A stretch of 64,000 nt of DNA from Thunnus maccoyii (GCF_910596095.1 NC_056545.1:1125001-1189000); one strand, 5' to 3'. Shown: positions 12,561-25,900, counted from the stretch's first letter. Notes: generated by a model from the sequence alone, not told the origin. Numbers and translations are program-made.

Positions 12561-13725
12561 TAATAAAGTTGATTTGTGATTATTTGTTGTTGTTTTAAAG
12601 AAGTACATTATGGTATTGTTTTGTTTGTTTTGAGTTGTAGAGTCTGGTGTGGAGGATTTATCTCTTGTACCAGAAGATTTTTAATAAATTTCAATAAAAA
12701 ATACAGATTTTTTTGGTAAGTGGCCATGGTATAAGCAGGATTACACCCTCAAAGTTGTACATTCTGTTGAATGTTCAACTTAACATTATAACATGATTTA
12801 TGGTAATGAATCATGCTCCTATAAAGTATTATGTGTACTGCAACAAAGGTTTGTAAGCCTGATTACTTTCTCATATTGTCAGGAAGCTTCTGCACCAATA
12901 AATAAAATATAATGTCAGGTTAGGCAGGTCACTGAAGTCACACTGATTGGCTGATTGGCATCATCTGTTTCATTTATGCTTCACCATCCATGGCTCATTA
13001 ATCAGCTAACTGGCCTCCAGTTGACTCGTAACACATAATCATATTCATGCAGGTGTGCAGTGTGGCCGTTATTATCATTATATATACATATTATCATTAC
13101 TCTGCTGATCCGCTCATGTCGAGACCTTTTGCTGCTGCTGCTCCTCTGTATCTCCTACATTTTGGTATTTTTGATTTAATTAAAATTTTGTAATCACATT
13201 TGTGTTTATTAACAGTTTAGCTTTTCTTTTGAGTTGCCTCTTAATGAGGAATGGCCTTTCTGCCAAATCATTTGCTATAAATGGTCCATTCACAGTAACT
13301 TGAATTACCAGATACAAATATAGATTCTTGTCACTGTTTTTTCTTCTTATAGTGGCTTATTTGTTCTCTGACAGACTGACCATCTTCACCTTCCTTTTTG
13401 TAAAACAATATTTCTCTATATGTTGTGTAATGCAAAGCTATTAATTAAGAGCTTGCTATCATTCATTAAAAATAATAATAATAATTGAAAAAGAAATTCA
13501 ATTAATCATTTCTATGATTAGGATTACATTCTGGTTTTTTTTTCTTATTTTCGGTTTTTGCCTGTATTTATATCTTTATTTCACAAATTCATTGTTTTTA
13601 TTTTATTCATATTTTTCAGGAAGTTCCACTGAATAAACCTACAGTTTTTGACCCGTCCTGCCATACACTGTTTGTTTAAGTGCAAAATAAAAAGTTAAAA
13701 AAAGACAATAGTCTCCGTCTCTCAC

Positions 13726-13785
13726 CTGGTGAAGTTGTGTAGATCGGCTGAGTTGAATCTGAGTCTGGAGCATCCAGTGTGATGG
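13726..13785 (-). promoter_or_regulatory. Non-coding first exon of left stonustoxin-like gene
   Basis: The minus strand reads ...CACAACTTCACCAG followed by donor GTGAGAGACG. It aligns with the right gene's first exon (...CACAACTTCAGAAG, then GTAAGAACC at 16539/16540). The start is approximate, set at about 25-30 bp past the TATA box. Confidence 0.6.
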
Positions 13786-13799
13786 TCTGTAATGTTACA

Positions 13800-13850
13800 T
13801 GCACTTATATCCTGTTGGAGGCTCATTCTGACTCCTCCCCATCACACACC
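13800..13850 (-). promoter_or_regulatory. TATA promoter of left stonustoxin-like gene
   Basis: The minus strand carries GGGAGGAGTC ... CCAACAGGATATAAGT (TATA at about 13804-13811). The same string GGGGAGGAGCC ... CCAACAGGATATAAGT lies ahead of the right gene at 16420-16457. The conserved pair outside any coding region supports a functional core promoter. Confidence 0.65.
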
Positions 13851-14054
13851 TGTAGCACAGCTGCAACCTATCAACGTTGTTTCCAGGTAAAACTATCAAC
13901 CCCATTGATGGCAAAATATAGAGCACATTTCTTAATAATGTTGTGTTCCAGTCAAATTGGACTGATTAACAAGTTTTCTCTCTGAAAAATGTAGTTTATT
14001 AATCTGATTCCATGACTCTGTCCTCAGAAGGCATCTGAACACACAAAATACATA

Positions 14055-15430
14055 CACACAGAGGAAGTCAGTATAAAGTATGTCATACAGCTTCTACAGG
14101 CAGGCATCCTGAAAGATGAGTGTTGTGTTTTTATCAGATGTGCAAACAGCCACCGATAAGACCAAGCACACATGGAAAACAGTCAGACAGACATTTGAGC
14201 AAAACTATTTTAAAATGCAAAAGACTCCGTTTCACTTGAGGTGCAGCAAAGCTTAACATGGAAAACAGTAATGCATATCAGGAATACAGCTGCTATTAGG
14301 TAGAAATATACAGTCTTGACTCAGTCCAGTCAACTCAAGCACAACACTGTCCCAGTCATTTGATAAGCAAATCAGCTCCCATACTTCCCTCTATCTTCAT
14401 TTCCAGTTTTCAAGGGAATGGGGGGAGATAAAGAGCTGGCAAGCCTTTTAAAGACCTGAAGCAGCTGGAATGACGTCTTCATAGAGACAGACAAACTGCA
14501 TCAGCTTATAGGGGACTATATTATGATGTTAACTTGAAACTGAAAATGTAGTTCCGCAATAACATTAAAATTTCCCAAACTGAAAATATAATAATCCAAT
14601 TTGCATTTTCACATACTCATATAGGTGTTCTATGACCATGTTAAAAATTTTTCAAAAATTACATTTTAATTTTAATTGTGATTTAAATATTGATGCATTA
14701 ATGGAAAATCAGGTTACATTGTTTATATCTCATTTTAATTTTCAAATTTGAATAACATTTGAATATTGTCCACTGCACAGCGGAGTTCTACTCTGAAAAT
14801 TAAATGTCAAACAGCTTTTCCATTTTCATTTTAATATGGTCATGGAATGCCAAACTTACTTAAACTTACATTTCCAACCATGTCTCCTAGAAATTACATT
14901 TATATTACTAAATAGTTTTCCCAATTACGTTCCCTTCATAAATGTAACTGCTTCCTGGATTATGTTCACATGCAACACTTTGAATGTCTGTCTCTATGAA
15001 GACGTCATTCCAGCTGCTTCAGGTCTTTAAGAGGCTTGCCAGCTCTTTATCTCCCCCCATTCCCTTGAAAACTGTAAGTTAATAAGAATAGAGGGAAGTT
15101 TGGGAGCTGATTTGCTTATCAAATGACTGGGACAGTGTTGTGCTTGAGTTGACTGGACTGAGTCAAGACTGTATATTTCTACCTAATAGCAGCTGTATTC
15201 CTGATAAACATTACTGTTTTCCATGTTAAGCTTTGCTGCACCTCAAGTGAAACAGAGTCTTTTGCATTTGAAAATAGTTTTGTTCAAATGTCTGTCTGAC
15301 TGTTTTCCATGTGTGCTTGGTCTTATCGGTGGCTATTTGCACATTTGAACACAAAACAAAACACTCATCTTTCAGGATGCCTGCCTGTAGAAGCTGTATG
15401 ACATACTTTATACTGACTTTCTCTGTGTGT
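14055..15430. repeat. 1.37-kb foldback (inverted repeat) between the two promoters
   Basis: Arms at about 14060-14490 and 14990-15428 are reverse complements at roughly 90% or better by eye. For example, GACGTCATTCCAGCTGCTTC on the right matches its complement on the left. An AT-rich spacer of about 500 bp separates them. The spacer has poly-A/T motifs and no ORF. It is either an independent foldback element or the surviving core of the larger palindrome. Confidence 0.85.
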
Positions 15431-16419
15431 AACATTATAAGAATAGAGATATTTTGACCAAAGTAAACGTAGTCTTCTTATTTCTGTCCATCATATATCT
15501 GTAATTATTTAATAATGGTTAAAGTTTGGTGCTGATCTGGTTTATATATATATATATATATGTGGTCCTTCCTCTGTGGAAATCCTCACATAGATAATAC
15601 AAACATTATCATTACTGCAATACCAGCATATACATCCACGAAGCGAGAGCAGAGGAACACAAAAAGAAAATGACACATTTGACTACATGTATTTGTACAA
15701 ACAACAACACATCAGTAATTGATGGCATCACACTGCTGTTCCATTATGACACTCTTCAACTGTTTCAGGTTTGAACTTTTTTTGTTCAGTTCAATACAAA
15801 ACTACAGCTTCCTGTTTATAAGGTGAAAAGCTGCAGTGACCACCTGTCTGCAACAGTTATCACATTGTTCCTGTTGGACTCTCTATCAGGTTATAACCAC
15901 AGAGTAGCATGCTTTATGTTATGACTAAGCTGATAATTATATGTCAGTGATCTCAGTTATCACTGACTATGCACTGTCATGCAAACAAATGTTAAAGTGG
16001 CTGTTATAGTTTGATATGTATTTGATGTGATGGGAATTTATTGTTGATTTGGACATAAAGAGCTTTGAGGGAATGCACCTGGGAACAGTGTGATGTTGTT
16101 CTACTAGTGCTTACATTAACATTTTATTTAGTTGCATATAACATTACCATCATCATAAAACATTTCTTGAACTTTCAGTCCCACTCTTAAAAATAAAACG
16201 CAGTAAGGTTTACTCAGAGTACATTTAACTCACCTACTTTCTAGTTTTTTCAAAGTGCATTTTTACACAACTAATGTTAATTCTACTTTAGTGAAATGTA
16301 TTTAAAGTAAAAGTACTTTTACTTGAGTTAAATGTTATAGTCTCTATTCACCGGTACCTTTAGCAGCATGACCCTTGTGTTTTTTTCACATTGCCATTTT
16401 GGGTATGAACGTCTGTTAA
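15431..16419. other. Upstream region of right stonustoxin-like gene
   Basis: Contains a (TA)n run at 15540-15560 and, near 16190-16340, a degenerate teleost repeat of the AAGTACTTTTACTTGAG type. No coding signal was recognised. Confidence 0.6.
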
Positions 16420-16480
16420 CGGGGAGGAGCCACAACAAGCATCCAACAGGATATAAGTAACATGAAACACCACAAAGCAT
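16420..16480 (+). promoter_or_regulatory. TATA promoter of right stonustoxin-like gene
   Basis: GGGGAGGAGCC at about 16420 and GGATATAAGTAAC with the TATA box at 16451-16457. It is mirrored by the left gene's promoter (13800-13850). Transcription should start near 16480. Confidence 0.65.
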
Positions 16481-16481
16481 C

Positions 16482-16539
16482 AGACTGGAAGCTCAAAGAG
16501 ACTCACACACAACTCTGCTGATCAACACAACTTCAGAAG
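16482..16539 (+). promoter_or_regulatory. Non-coding first exon of right stonustoxin-like gene
   Basis: Ends at CTTCAGAAG with donor GTAAGAACC. The next acceptor (TTTTTTCCTTCAG at 16773) begins a 9-nt leader ahead of the ATG at 16783. The start position is an estimate from the TATA box. Confidence 0.55.
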
Positions 16540-16782
16540 GTAAGAACCAACTGGGAGGGGAAAGAGATAAAGAGAGATATAACCAGAGATTTTACTACAC
16601 TTAATCTATAAAGGAAGACTGGAGACAATCATTGCTGTTACATTTAAGACTATTTATAAGCACAATGAGCCTCTTGTGTCTTTGACCTCTCTTTGTGTGT
16701 TCAAACTCTAACACACTGCTGACACTTTAATCAGTTGTTGAAGGCTGTGATGTTGATGATTTTTTTCCTTCAGGTTGTAGAA

Positions 16783-19700
16783 ATGGCCTCACAAAGTAGC
16801 CTGAAAGTGCATGCCCTGGGTCGCCCTTTCACCTTGGGGATGCTGTATGACACTCGAAGTGATAAGATAATCCCAGGTAAAATGTGATTTACACCACAAA
16901 ACAGTGAAGATCTGTAATCATTTGTCAGTGTATCTACTTACAGCTCTGTGTACAGGAGGTATAAAATCATTATTTTAGCAATGAGTATAGATTTATTGAA
17001 GAATAATTTACACTCCAGTTGCTGTAGCAGAATTTCTTTTCACATTTTTAGCTGTGCTGAGGTTGCAGGTACTGCTTTGGTACATCAGGACCAATGTACC
17101 TCTGAACCTCTTTCAGGATCCTATTCATGTTTTTGTAGTTTGGGCACCTTTTAGGCCTCAAGAATACAAAACATGATAACAGTGTAAACTGGTCTTGGGT
17201 GGAAGTATAGCAAGATGCCTCCAAAGTATTGATTTGAAGGATATGTTTAACTTAGGATTAATGACATCATGGTGTATTGTACTTTACTTTCTGTGATAAT
17301 AGGGTTGATTCTTCTTGTGTATTACTTTTCTAGTAAATACACAAAGATCCACCAATAATTGATTATGTTGTACCATGAGAGTGGCAGAATGAAGAAAATA
17401 TCACACTAACATGCACTGTAAGTAGTCTAATTATCAACTTAGGAAAAGAAAGAAATTCTGCTGCAAATAGACAAGATACATCAGATAAATCATAATAAAG
17501 ACAATTTACAACCAGTCCCAAGTGCAGACAATGAAGATGTATAAAAAAATGAATGCAAACAGCTTCATGATTTCTTAAATAACATGATGCATCTAAAAAA
17601 AAAAAAAAAGAAAAAGTGATGTGAAAATTTTTAACTGTTCAAATTGAATGCAAATGTTCAGATAAAACTAACTTATTTTTTAACTCTACATATTACTTCA
17701 GGTAACATGATATTCAATATGACCAATGATATTTTGTACAGTCTCTTTAAAACATATCTGAGATGACTGCGGTACCGAGACAGAGATGATCACACACCTA
17801 AGATTAACTCTTAGATAGATAGAAACATAACTACAATGAATATTAATGTGCTCTGTGTAAATCACAAATTGTTTGCACATGTTTGTTATCAAAAATAATA
17901 AGTTTGTTACGTTTCGGTTCACCACAGAGACATCAGCCTCCAGATAAACAAATATTTACCTCCAGCTCTTGATAGAAATCTGAGGAGAAACACTCGCCAT
18001 CATCTTAAGATAAGGGAAAATTATCTCAGGGCACTTTCCACATAGAGCAGGTCTAGACCGAACTCTATTATTTACAGATCCAACATTCCTCCATGAGTGA
18101 CAGCAGCAAGGAAAAACTCCCCTTTAATGGGAAGAAACCTCAAGTAGAACCGGACTCTAAGTGGGCATCCATCTGCTTTGACTGGTTGGTTTGAGAGAGA
18201 AAGAAGGAGGGAGGGGGAGAGACACAGAGTAGCATAATAACAACAATATAATAACAATAACAACAATAATGACAATAGAATGACTAATAATAATAATGGA
18301 TCACGGGATAATAACGGAGAACCTGAATATGCGTGTCTGGTTCATCTGATCACACCTGATTTCAGCTTTCAAGATCACTGTCATGATTCATCTCTTATAT
18401 TGAAGAGTTTATAAAAATAGTAAGAGGTTTCTCTTAGCCTTATTAACAATGACTAATTATCTCCATATATATTTGTACATCCACACACTGACAGTTTTTG
18501 ATAAATAACCTTTGTTCAATAAAATATGACAACAAACATCAAACAGCTGACAGTGGTCAGTTAACATATGGAAACAATGTCAAAGTTGCCCAGCAGATGG
18601 CGCCATTTTGACTGTATCAAATGCTTCAAAACAGTGAACCATTTTCAACACAGTTGCTTTATATGATTCACTGCTTCAGAAAGCTTTGTTTCTCACATCA
18701 CTAATGATGTCATAGCACTCTTGATCTCTGAATAATATTATAAGTAATAAAAGGAAACAACCTTTTGTTTTCTCATGATAACTGTTATGGAATTTTCCAT
18801 CTTTAGGGGTTACAAATTGGGTTACACTGGGTAAATCCTGGGCCTTGAGGTCACAGAGTAAGCAACATCAAGTCTTGCAGTGAGAGACACTGCCTCTCCT
18901 TGGATATGCAGCTGTCTGTGGTGTTTTGGGGAAGGCAGAGACCTTTTGGATAAAGGGTAAATCAGCATTGCCATGGTTACCAAGGTTGGAGGAGGCCTTC
19001 CTAGACAATACAGAAAGGTGAATGCGTAGATTCTATTGACACAGTCAGACATTCAAACCAGAATGTGCTCCTGGACCCTCCTGTGGCCCCAGACCACCAG
19101 TTTAAGGTCCTGTTCATTAATTTATTGCAAATTTATCTTCGTTTGGTTTTTGAAAAGGTTTATTTTTTTAATTACAGCTTTGGTTTCTTTAAAATTGTTT
19201 TGTTCAGTCATGGAGTGACAGGTCAAATCAGCGGGGTTTTAATTGCTGAAAGTATGGAAACCTGATCACTGTACTCTCAAAAATGTTAAAGAATATTTGT
19301 TAAATATTGTTCAAAACTGAAATCATCAATTTTAATCATGTAAAGAATCATCAACACAGTTATCAGGACTTGATCAGCTCTCCAAGGTTCTGATCCTGCT
19401 GCTGGCAGCAGCTAGAAGCTCTGCAGATTTATTTCCTTCGTTAGTTTAATCATTGTTTTCACCTCATTTATTTCCTCATGTCATCATGTACTGATGCAGC
19501 AGGAAAGTCGATCTGTGTCTGATCCGTTGTTGTCCGTCTGTTTAAATACCTACGTTTATTGCCACGATTTGGTCAAATAATTAAACAATTTAATCTGTCA
19601 TTACTGTGATTAGTTAATTCTGATAAATATTATGACTAAGCATTATGACATGTATTTTTTAAAATGTATTAACATACACAATAATAATCTTTCATACTGT

Positions 19701-22700
19701 AATCCTTTTATTTGTTACTTTTTGCATGTTTGTGTGCTGCTGCGCGTCCTGTGTGTGTAACAAGCAGAGTGTATGTTGTGCAGCCGCCTGTGTAGGTGCA
19801 TATTACTGTCCTGATAACGCTCCTTAAAATAACAGTGAAACACTGCGCTATTGACTTTAGACCAGGTTTTTGTTGGTCAATAGTGCAATCACTCCCTGCT
19901 GCCTCAAGATAGCAATGCGCCAACAATGCGCCTGACCACACCTTACTTTTAGACCAACACGTCCATGGGCGCACTGATGGGCGCAAGTGCCATTGCTATT
20001 TTAACAACATGGGCGCTGGACGGGAAAATGACAACTGCGTCGGTCTTAAAATAGCAAAGAGACTTGCGCTGCGCTTAGCGCTGCTCTGCGCCGGGTATAA
20101 GATAGGGCCCTAAGAGTCAGACCTTCAGAGGGCAGAACAGAAAGAGACAGCATCCAAGTCTCCTTGATCAAGTGCTTCAATAAACATTTTCAGCTGTAAG
20201 ACATCAAAGGCCCGTGTCCGCTTTTCTCTACTGAGGTGCTGACCATCGCCTAAAATATCCACATCAATAACAGGTTGATTATCCTGTTATCTTAAGATAA
20301 CAAAATAATTAACTTGTAATCTTGAGATAACAGACTTAAAAAAATGATTGCAAGCACGGCCGTTCTCAGCTTCCGTAAGGGCTGTTAAAAAAGTGAGTTT
20401 ATGATATTTTTCTCACATGATATCAGTATAATATCAGAGGCTGTGCGTCATGTCCAGATAACAAGGAAGAGGTTTGTCTGCAAGTTATAAACTGTCACAA
20501 GTGATACTGTGGCAATCAAAGCTGAATAGCGAAGTTTGAATATTCATAACACACTCAGACCAGCAGTGTAGGTCAACACAAACAGATATTATTGGCCATT
20601 GCTGCCAGTTTACTGCCATGAAAATACAGTATGGTTACTTTTTGAAAGAAACAGAAGAGGAACCTGCTTGTTCTGTAAATGTTATAGAAATCATGATTTT
20701 TTCCTGTTAAAACATGACTATGCTTTTCATTTTCTGTAGGTATCACATTGTGGGATTCTGAAACTCTGAAAGGGAACATCAGGGAGAACAAGAAATCTTA
20801 TAGTGAATTTCAAATGACAACATCTGATACTCTGGAAGAAAAGTCTTCTCTGTTGGATGTTGAAGCCTCTATGAAAGCCAGTTTCCTGAGTGGACTGGTT
20901 GAAGTTGGAGGATCTGCGAAGTATCTGAATGAAAAGAAGAAATCCAAGAATCAGAACAGATTAACACTTCAGTACAAAGCTACAACCACCTACAAATATT
21001 TGTCCATGGGCCCCCTTAAAGCCAAGAGCATGGAAGTGGATGACATTTTGAAGGGCGCAGCAACACATGTAGTCACAGGGATCCTTTACGGGGCAAATGC
21101 TTTCTTTGTATTTGACAGTGACAGGTCAGAGTCCGACAACATTCAGGACATCCAGGGTAAGATTCAAGCTATGATAAAGAAGATTCCTAGTGTCAGTGTG
21201 GAGGGGCAAGTCTCTCTTGAACTGAATGACACAGAAAAATCTCTGGCCAACAATCTGTCCTGTAAATTTTTGGGGGACTTTATCCTTGAAAGCAACCCTA
21301 CAACTTTTGAAGAGGCAGTGAAGACCTACCAGCAACTTCCAAAGCTACTGCGTGAAGGTGAAGGGAAATCTGTTCCAATGAGAGTCACTCTGATGCCGTT
21401 AAAGGATTTGGATTCCAAGGCTGCAGAACTGAAAAGGGAGATCTGCATTGGACTCATCAGAAAAGCTGAAAATGCCCTAGAAGATGTGAGGGAAATGGAA
21501 ATGAGATGCAATGATTCTCTGGAAGACAACGTGGTAGGGAAATTCTCACAGGTTAGCGAAAAGATGAGCAGTTTCAAAAAACTGTGCAATGATTACGCAT
21601 CTGAACTCCAGAAGACCATGAACGAGAAGTTTCCTTCCATCCGTGCAGGTGAAGAAGATGAAAGCTCAGTGGAAAAACTCTTTGATGATAGAGACAAGTC
21701 ACCATTCAGTCAGGAAAGATTAAACGAGTGGATGTCTGATAAAGAGAGAGAAATTAATGTCATTAGGAGCTGTGTAGGTATAATGGAAAACATACCCATC
21801 GCAGCAAACAAGTCAGAGTTGGATGCAAAGGTTCTTGCTCCAGGTGTAGAGCACGCTCTGTGCTTCACTTTCACCTCCCTAGGAGGAGCTGAACCCTACC
21901 TTGACGAGTTGAGCAACTACTTATGTTCAAATGACCGAGAAAGTACCAAGATTGTCACTCAAACATCACAGGACCAGTGGTACTCCTCATATGAAGTGAT
22001 AACCGAAATGAGAAAAAAAGCTGAAACATTCAACAGTCTTTTCAAAGCCCTGAAGAGCAGCAGAGTCTCTTTCCTTATAGCAGCTGTAGAAAATGAGAAA
22101 TACAAAGGAGCAAGCATCTACCATTACAAGAAGGGCATTCCAGTCACTGATAATTTTTCACAGCCTGCCCGTCTTGATGTGGAAAACATAACAGACAAAA
22201 GTGATCTCATTTGGTGTAAGTACATTTTCATGCATTTACGTCACAGAAACTATATATGGAACTATTTGATGAGTATGAATGAACTAAACCAAACAGTAGA
22301 TGGTGATGAAGAATACTGGTAACAGAATCTATTTTGGTCTCTCCATCAGATGCCTGTGATCTCACCCTGGACCCAAACACAGCTTATGGCTATCTCACTC
22401 TTTCTGAGGGAAACAAAAAGGCAACACTTGGAGGTTGGCAGCAGTATCCTTCACACCCAGAGAGGTTTGACACACGTCCTCAGGTGCTGTGCAGAGAGGG
22501 GCTGACTGGGCGTTGTTACTGGGAGGTAAAGTTGAGTGAGGGTAAAGATTATGAGGTAGGTGTAGGTGTTACATACAAAGGAATTGCCAGGATAGGAAAG
22601 AATCCCGATAGTGGGCTTGGATGTAACACCATATCCTGGTATTTTGGCAAAGAGAGGGGTTGCTTCTGTGCATGGAACGATGGAAAGGTGTGGACCGACT

Positions 22701-22900
22701 CTATTCCCGCTGCTGGCTTTGAACGAGTTGGAGTGTATCTGGACTGGCGTGCTGGCACTTTGTCCTTCTATAGAGTCTGTCCTAACATTAACACAGTCAG
22801 TCACCTCTACACCTTCCGCACCACATTCACTGAGAGTGTTTACCCAGGGTTCTACATCTATTCTTCACACGGCTATGCTGCCCTGTGTCCAGTAGTGTAG
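16783..22900 (+). CDS. Stonustoxin/neoverrucotoxin-like protein, right copy
   Basis: Coding exons are 16783-16876, 20740-22215 and 22350-22900, with donors GTAAAA and GTAAGT and acceptors TGTAG and CATCAG. Phases agree and the total is 706 codons. Domain order matches the left copy: short N-terminal exon (LYDTRSDKI), perforin-like core with GANAFFVFDSDR, helical FAT and thioredoxin-like parts, then a PRY-SPRY domain starting at LTLDPNTAYG. Compared with the left copy, exon 1 is strongly diverged and exon 2 has about 40 residue changes and one single-residue indel. The last 75 or so residues of exon 2 have one change, and exon 3 has none. The family forms two-subunit pore-forming cytolysins in scorpaenoid fish, while roles in other fish are unknown. 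No disabling change was seen. Confidence 0.9.
18030..18215. repeat. Common teleost interspersed repeat
   Basis: Contains GCAGGTCTAGACCGAACTC, CAAGGAAAAACTCCC and GGAAGAAACCTCAAGTAGAACC, then a purine-rich GAGAGA tail. I recognise this as a widespread non-coding repeat of fish genomes. The name of the family is not certain. Confidence 0.6.
19700..20112. mobile_element. MITE-like element ending GATAGGGCCCTAA
   Basis: GC-skewed block rich in GCGC and TGCGC motifs, ending in CGCCGGGTATAAGATAGGGCCCTAA. The reverse complement, starting TTAGGGCCCTATCTTA, is a typical terminal sequence of a non-autonomous DNA transposon common in teleosts. The left end is not clear, so the copy may be truncated. It encodes nothing. 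Confidence 0.5.
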
Positions 22901-25900
22901 GAAACAGTGACAGAAGTCCGGATCCTGGCTCTGGCTGTAAACTGACATGATAACACTATTGATGACGAGTTCAGCAGACTATCCCATCATTATGCACAGT
23001 TTGTGTTTGTAGTATAAAGATTTGACCAATCATTAAGGCTTTTGCACAACTCTGCAGGTCAACAGCAGCAAATATGGAAACACTCAAAGCAAAGAACCGA
23101 TATTTGTTTAAGTCCCTCAATCTAAATTGTTCAACTATTGTAGCAACAAACAAAACAGGACACAAGTTCTTGACAATCACTGGCACACATTGATTATCAT
23201 TGGTTATCACTATATTACAGAGTGCCATTAAACTTATAGATCAATCCTGCTCTTCTATCAGTGATCTGTGACTTCCAAACCATCATAAATCCATATCAGC
23301 ATTGATTCTATGCACACAAATCACTGAAAATCACAGATTTGCATGTTATTAACATCACAGACGACCTCTGCAATTATTACTAATTACTAGAGGTCCCCAG
23401 GTAACACTAGTCCCATGTGATTAGGGCTACAGTCTATAAAATATCATACAATAGTAAAAATGTTCATCAAATTTTCTCTGTCATCAAATTGCACTTCCAA
23501 ACCTAAAAATACTCAGTTAACTTTAGAATAAGACAAAGCATAGTTCTGCAGGGTTGGGGGTTTTGCTTGATAAATGACCTAAACAAGGACTAATTGATCG
23601 ACTCATCTTTTAGCTCTAATTACATGCATGTTTACTTTGTTTTTAACTTAGAACGTAGAAAATTACCATTTTAGTTTTTGTGATATTAAGATGAAGGTAA
23701 ACTGTACTCTGATACTACTGGGGCTGGAAAAGTAAATATTCTTTGTTTTTTGACCTCTTTCTAAATTGTTTCTTGTTTGTTTATTTATGAAACTGCTTCA
23801 TGGTATCTGGGACATTATGTCACCATAATGCCATCTACAGAATATTTGACATGTAATCAAATGTTTTAGAGCAACATGCTGCATATGGTTTAAATGTTAA
23901 TGAAGAAGAACAGGTTTTCTTTCAAATACTCAAATACTAATTTCTAATACTATTGTTAATAAAACGCTTTGTCAGGACAGTCAATATTTTGTGTGTGAAA
24001 TATAATATATATCTTTGTAATTATGGTGAGACAGTGGGTAGCTTCTGTGTTCTTTAGATTCCATTTAGAGCAGGACGTAGTTTCTTTTTCTTCTTTATTT
24101 TCTAAAACATGGTTGGACATCAAGTAACTACAGTGTCTTTGTTTAACTTGGGAATTATGTTTTTCTTGTTGAATTTCATGTCATCATTGCAATCTATTTA
24201 TCCTCGCTACTGATAAACAATCTAATAAAAATGGAAAGTCACATCTAGTGGTAACTGATACAACATCAGAGATGTACTATTAATAATGGCATACTACAAG
24301 TAGCTAAGTTATATCTGACAATGTTAAGATACCTGACAGATAAGATTAGGTACCAAAGGTAAAAAAGAGACTTTGTGACTCAGCATCACATAGTAATAAA
24401 ATAAATATCTTAGAATCAATAGAAAACATCTCTTCTTTCTTTGGTGAATGTAGTGAAGCCAGAGGTTCCCTTCACAGCTATCAGACTGTTTTCCCATTTC
24501 CCAACAATGAAGATACATGTGCAGCAGGGAAGCAGAAATACACAGCCACAATGTCATGATAGTTTATATGTAAACTTTTAGCATTTACTGAGGTCAATTT
24601 GTAGGTGGCATTCCCAAAACATACTTGATGGACATCTGTAAGCTCTGGTTAGCCAACATATGACATATTCCAGTGTAAAACAGCTGTAGCAGTGATAACA
24701 CCAACACAGACTACACAAAGTTAACTCCACAGATAGTAAGAAATGAACTCTTTGTGTCCCAAAACCATTCATTCATTTTATGATGTCTGGCTCCATACTT
24801 ACTGTTTGTGACTTTTCATTTCTAAACAAGTATAATGTACCACTCAGGAAACCTCTGCTGGCAGCTGTTTTTCTAACAGGGAGAGATACAGCAAGTCTGT
24901 ATCCAAAGCCAAACTTGGAGTGCATTTAATCACAGTTCTGTTCTGAGAGTCAATGTTAACAACATTTTCTGTTGATGTTTGTAGAGCTGAAGCTTCCAGG
25001 CTTTGAAAGATCAGCAAACATATGAGATTTCTGTAACTCTAACACCTGTCAGACATGTTTGTTCTCTTCATGACCTGAATATTCAATAAAGTGGAGTCCT
25101 GAGTTGACTGCTGTGTATTTATTTCATATTGGTTGAACAGTGCACTTACAAATGAGAAATATCAGTGTTTTAGCATTAGCAGACTTGGAGAACATCTTCT
25201 AATGTAGCTGTTTTCTTTGGTCACAAGAGGGCACTCCAGGGTTACAGAAAGGTTAAATGATGACTTTGTGCACTAGAGGCTTCAAGTTTCCACATCACAC
25301 TTGTGTAAGTGTGCACTCAAATATCTTTATGATTTTATGGGGGAATTATGAGTTATTGTTGTGCACAACTCCAACATGAAATTATTTGTCCAGTGACATA
25401 ACTCATATTAGAGTAGGTATAATAACAGGGAAATAGTCCTCCTTGTTGGCCACACAAGAATGATTGAATGAATGATGCAGAGTTATCTATTGTGTAGTTG
25501 GTATGAGAGACCTGATAAACAGATTAGATGACTGTTACCTGAGAAGCAGTGAGTCAAATCAACAGTACAAAAACTTAGTTCCGAATTGCCAATTGAAATT
25601 ACAAATCATGAAAGCACCAGGGGTTTAAACAAGTTGATGAAGGTTTTGTACAAATACTTGCTTGCTTTCTGGGGTGGCTTCTTGCGGAGAAGGGAGTCTG
25701 ATGTACTGGGGTGAGGAGCTAGAGTCTGGATCTGGACTTGGAAAGTTGCCATTGGAAGAGAGCTCTTGGTTTATGCTCTCCTCGGCTTGATCCTCCACTC
25801 ATGACTCCAGATTCTGAGGTTTCACCTCCTGTTGTTCTGTGTCACATCTTCAGACTAGCAAAATGCAAGCTTGGCAGAAAACAAGAAGAAACCAGCAGCC

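Larger units (their letters stand above)
11177..13725 (-). other. 5' UTR intron of left stonustoxin-like gene
   Basis: Inferred intron between the non-coding first exon (donor GTGAG at 13725) and the acceptor TTTAG at 11177, 9 nt upstream of the ATG. It has been enlarged by a GATA-type microsatellite, an hAT-like element and a LINE fragment. The right copy has only a 234-bp intron here. Confidence 0.6.
16877..20739 (+). other. Intron 1 of right stonustoxin-like gene
   Basis: A 3.86-kb intron, 4.5 times longer than its partner on the left. The growth is partly due to a dispersed repeat at 18030-18210 and a MITE ending at 20112. No additional exon was recognised. A weak 5' remnant of similarity to the left intron may remain near the acceptor. 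Confidence 0.75.
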
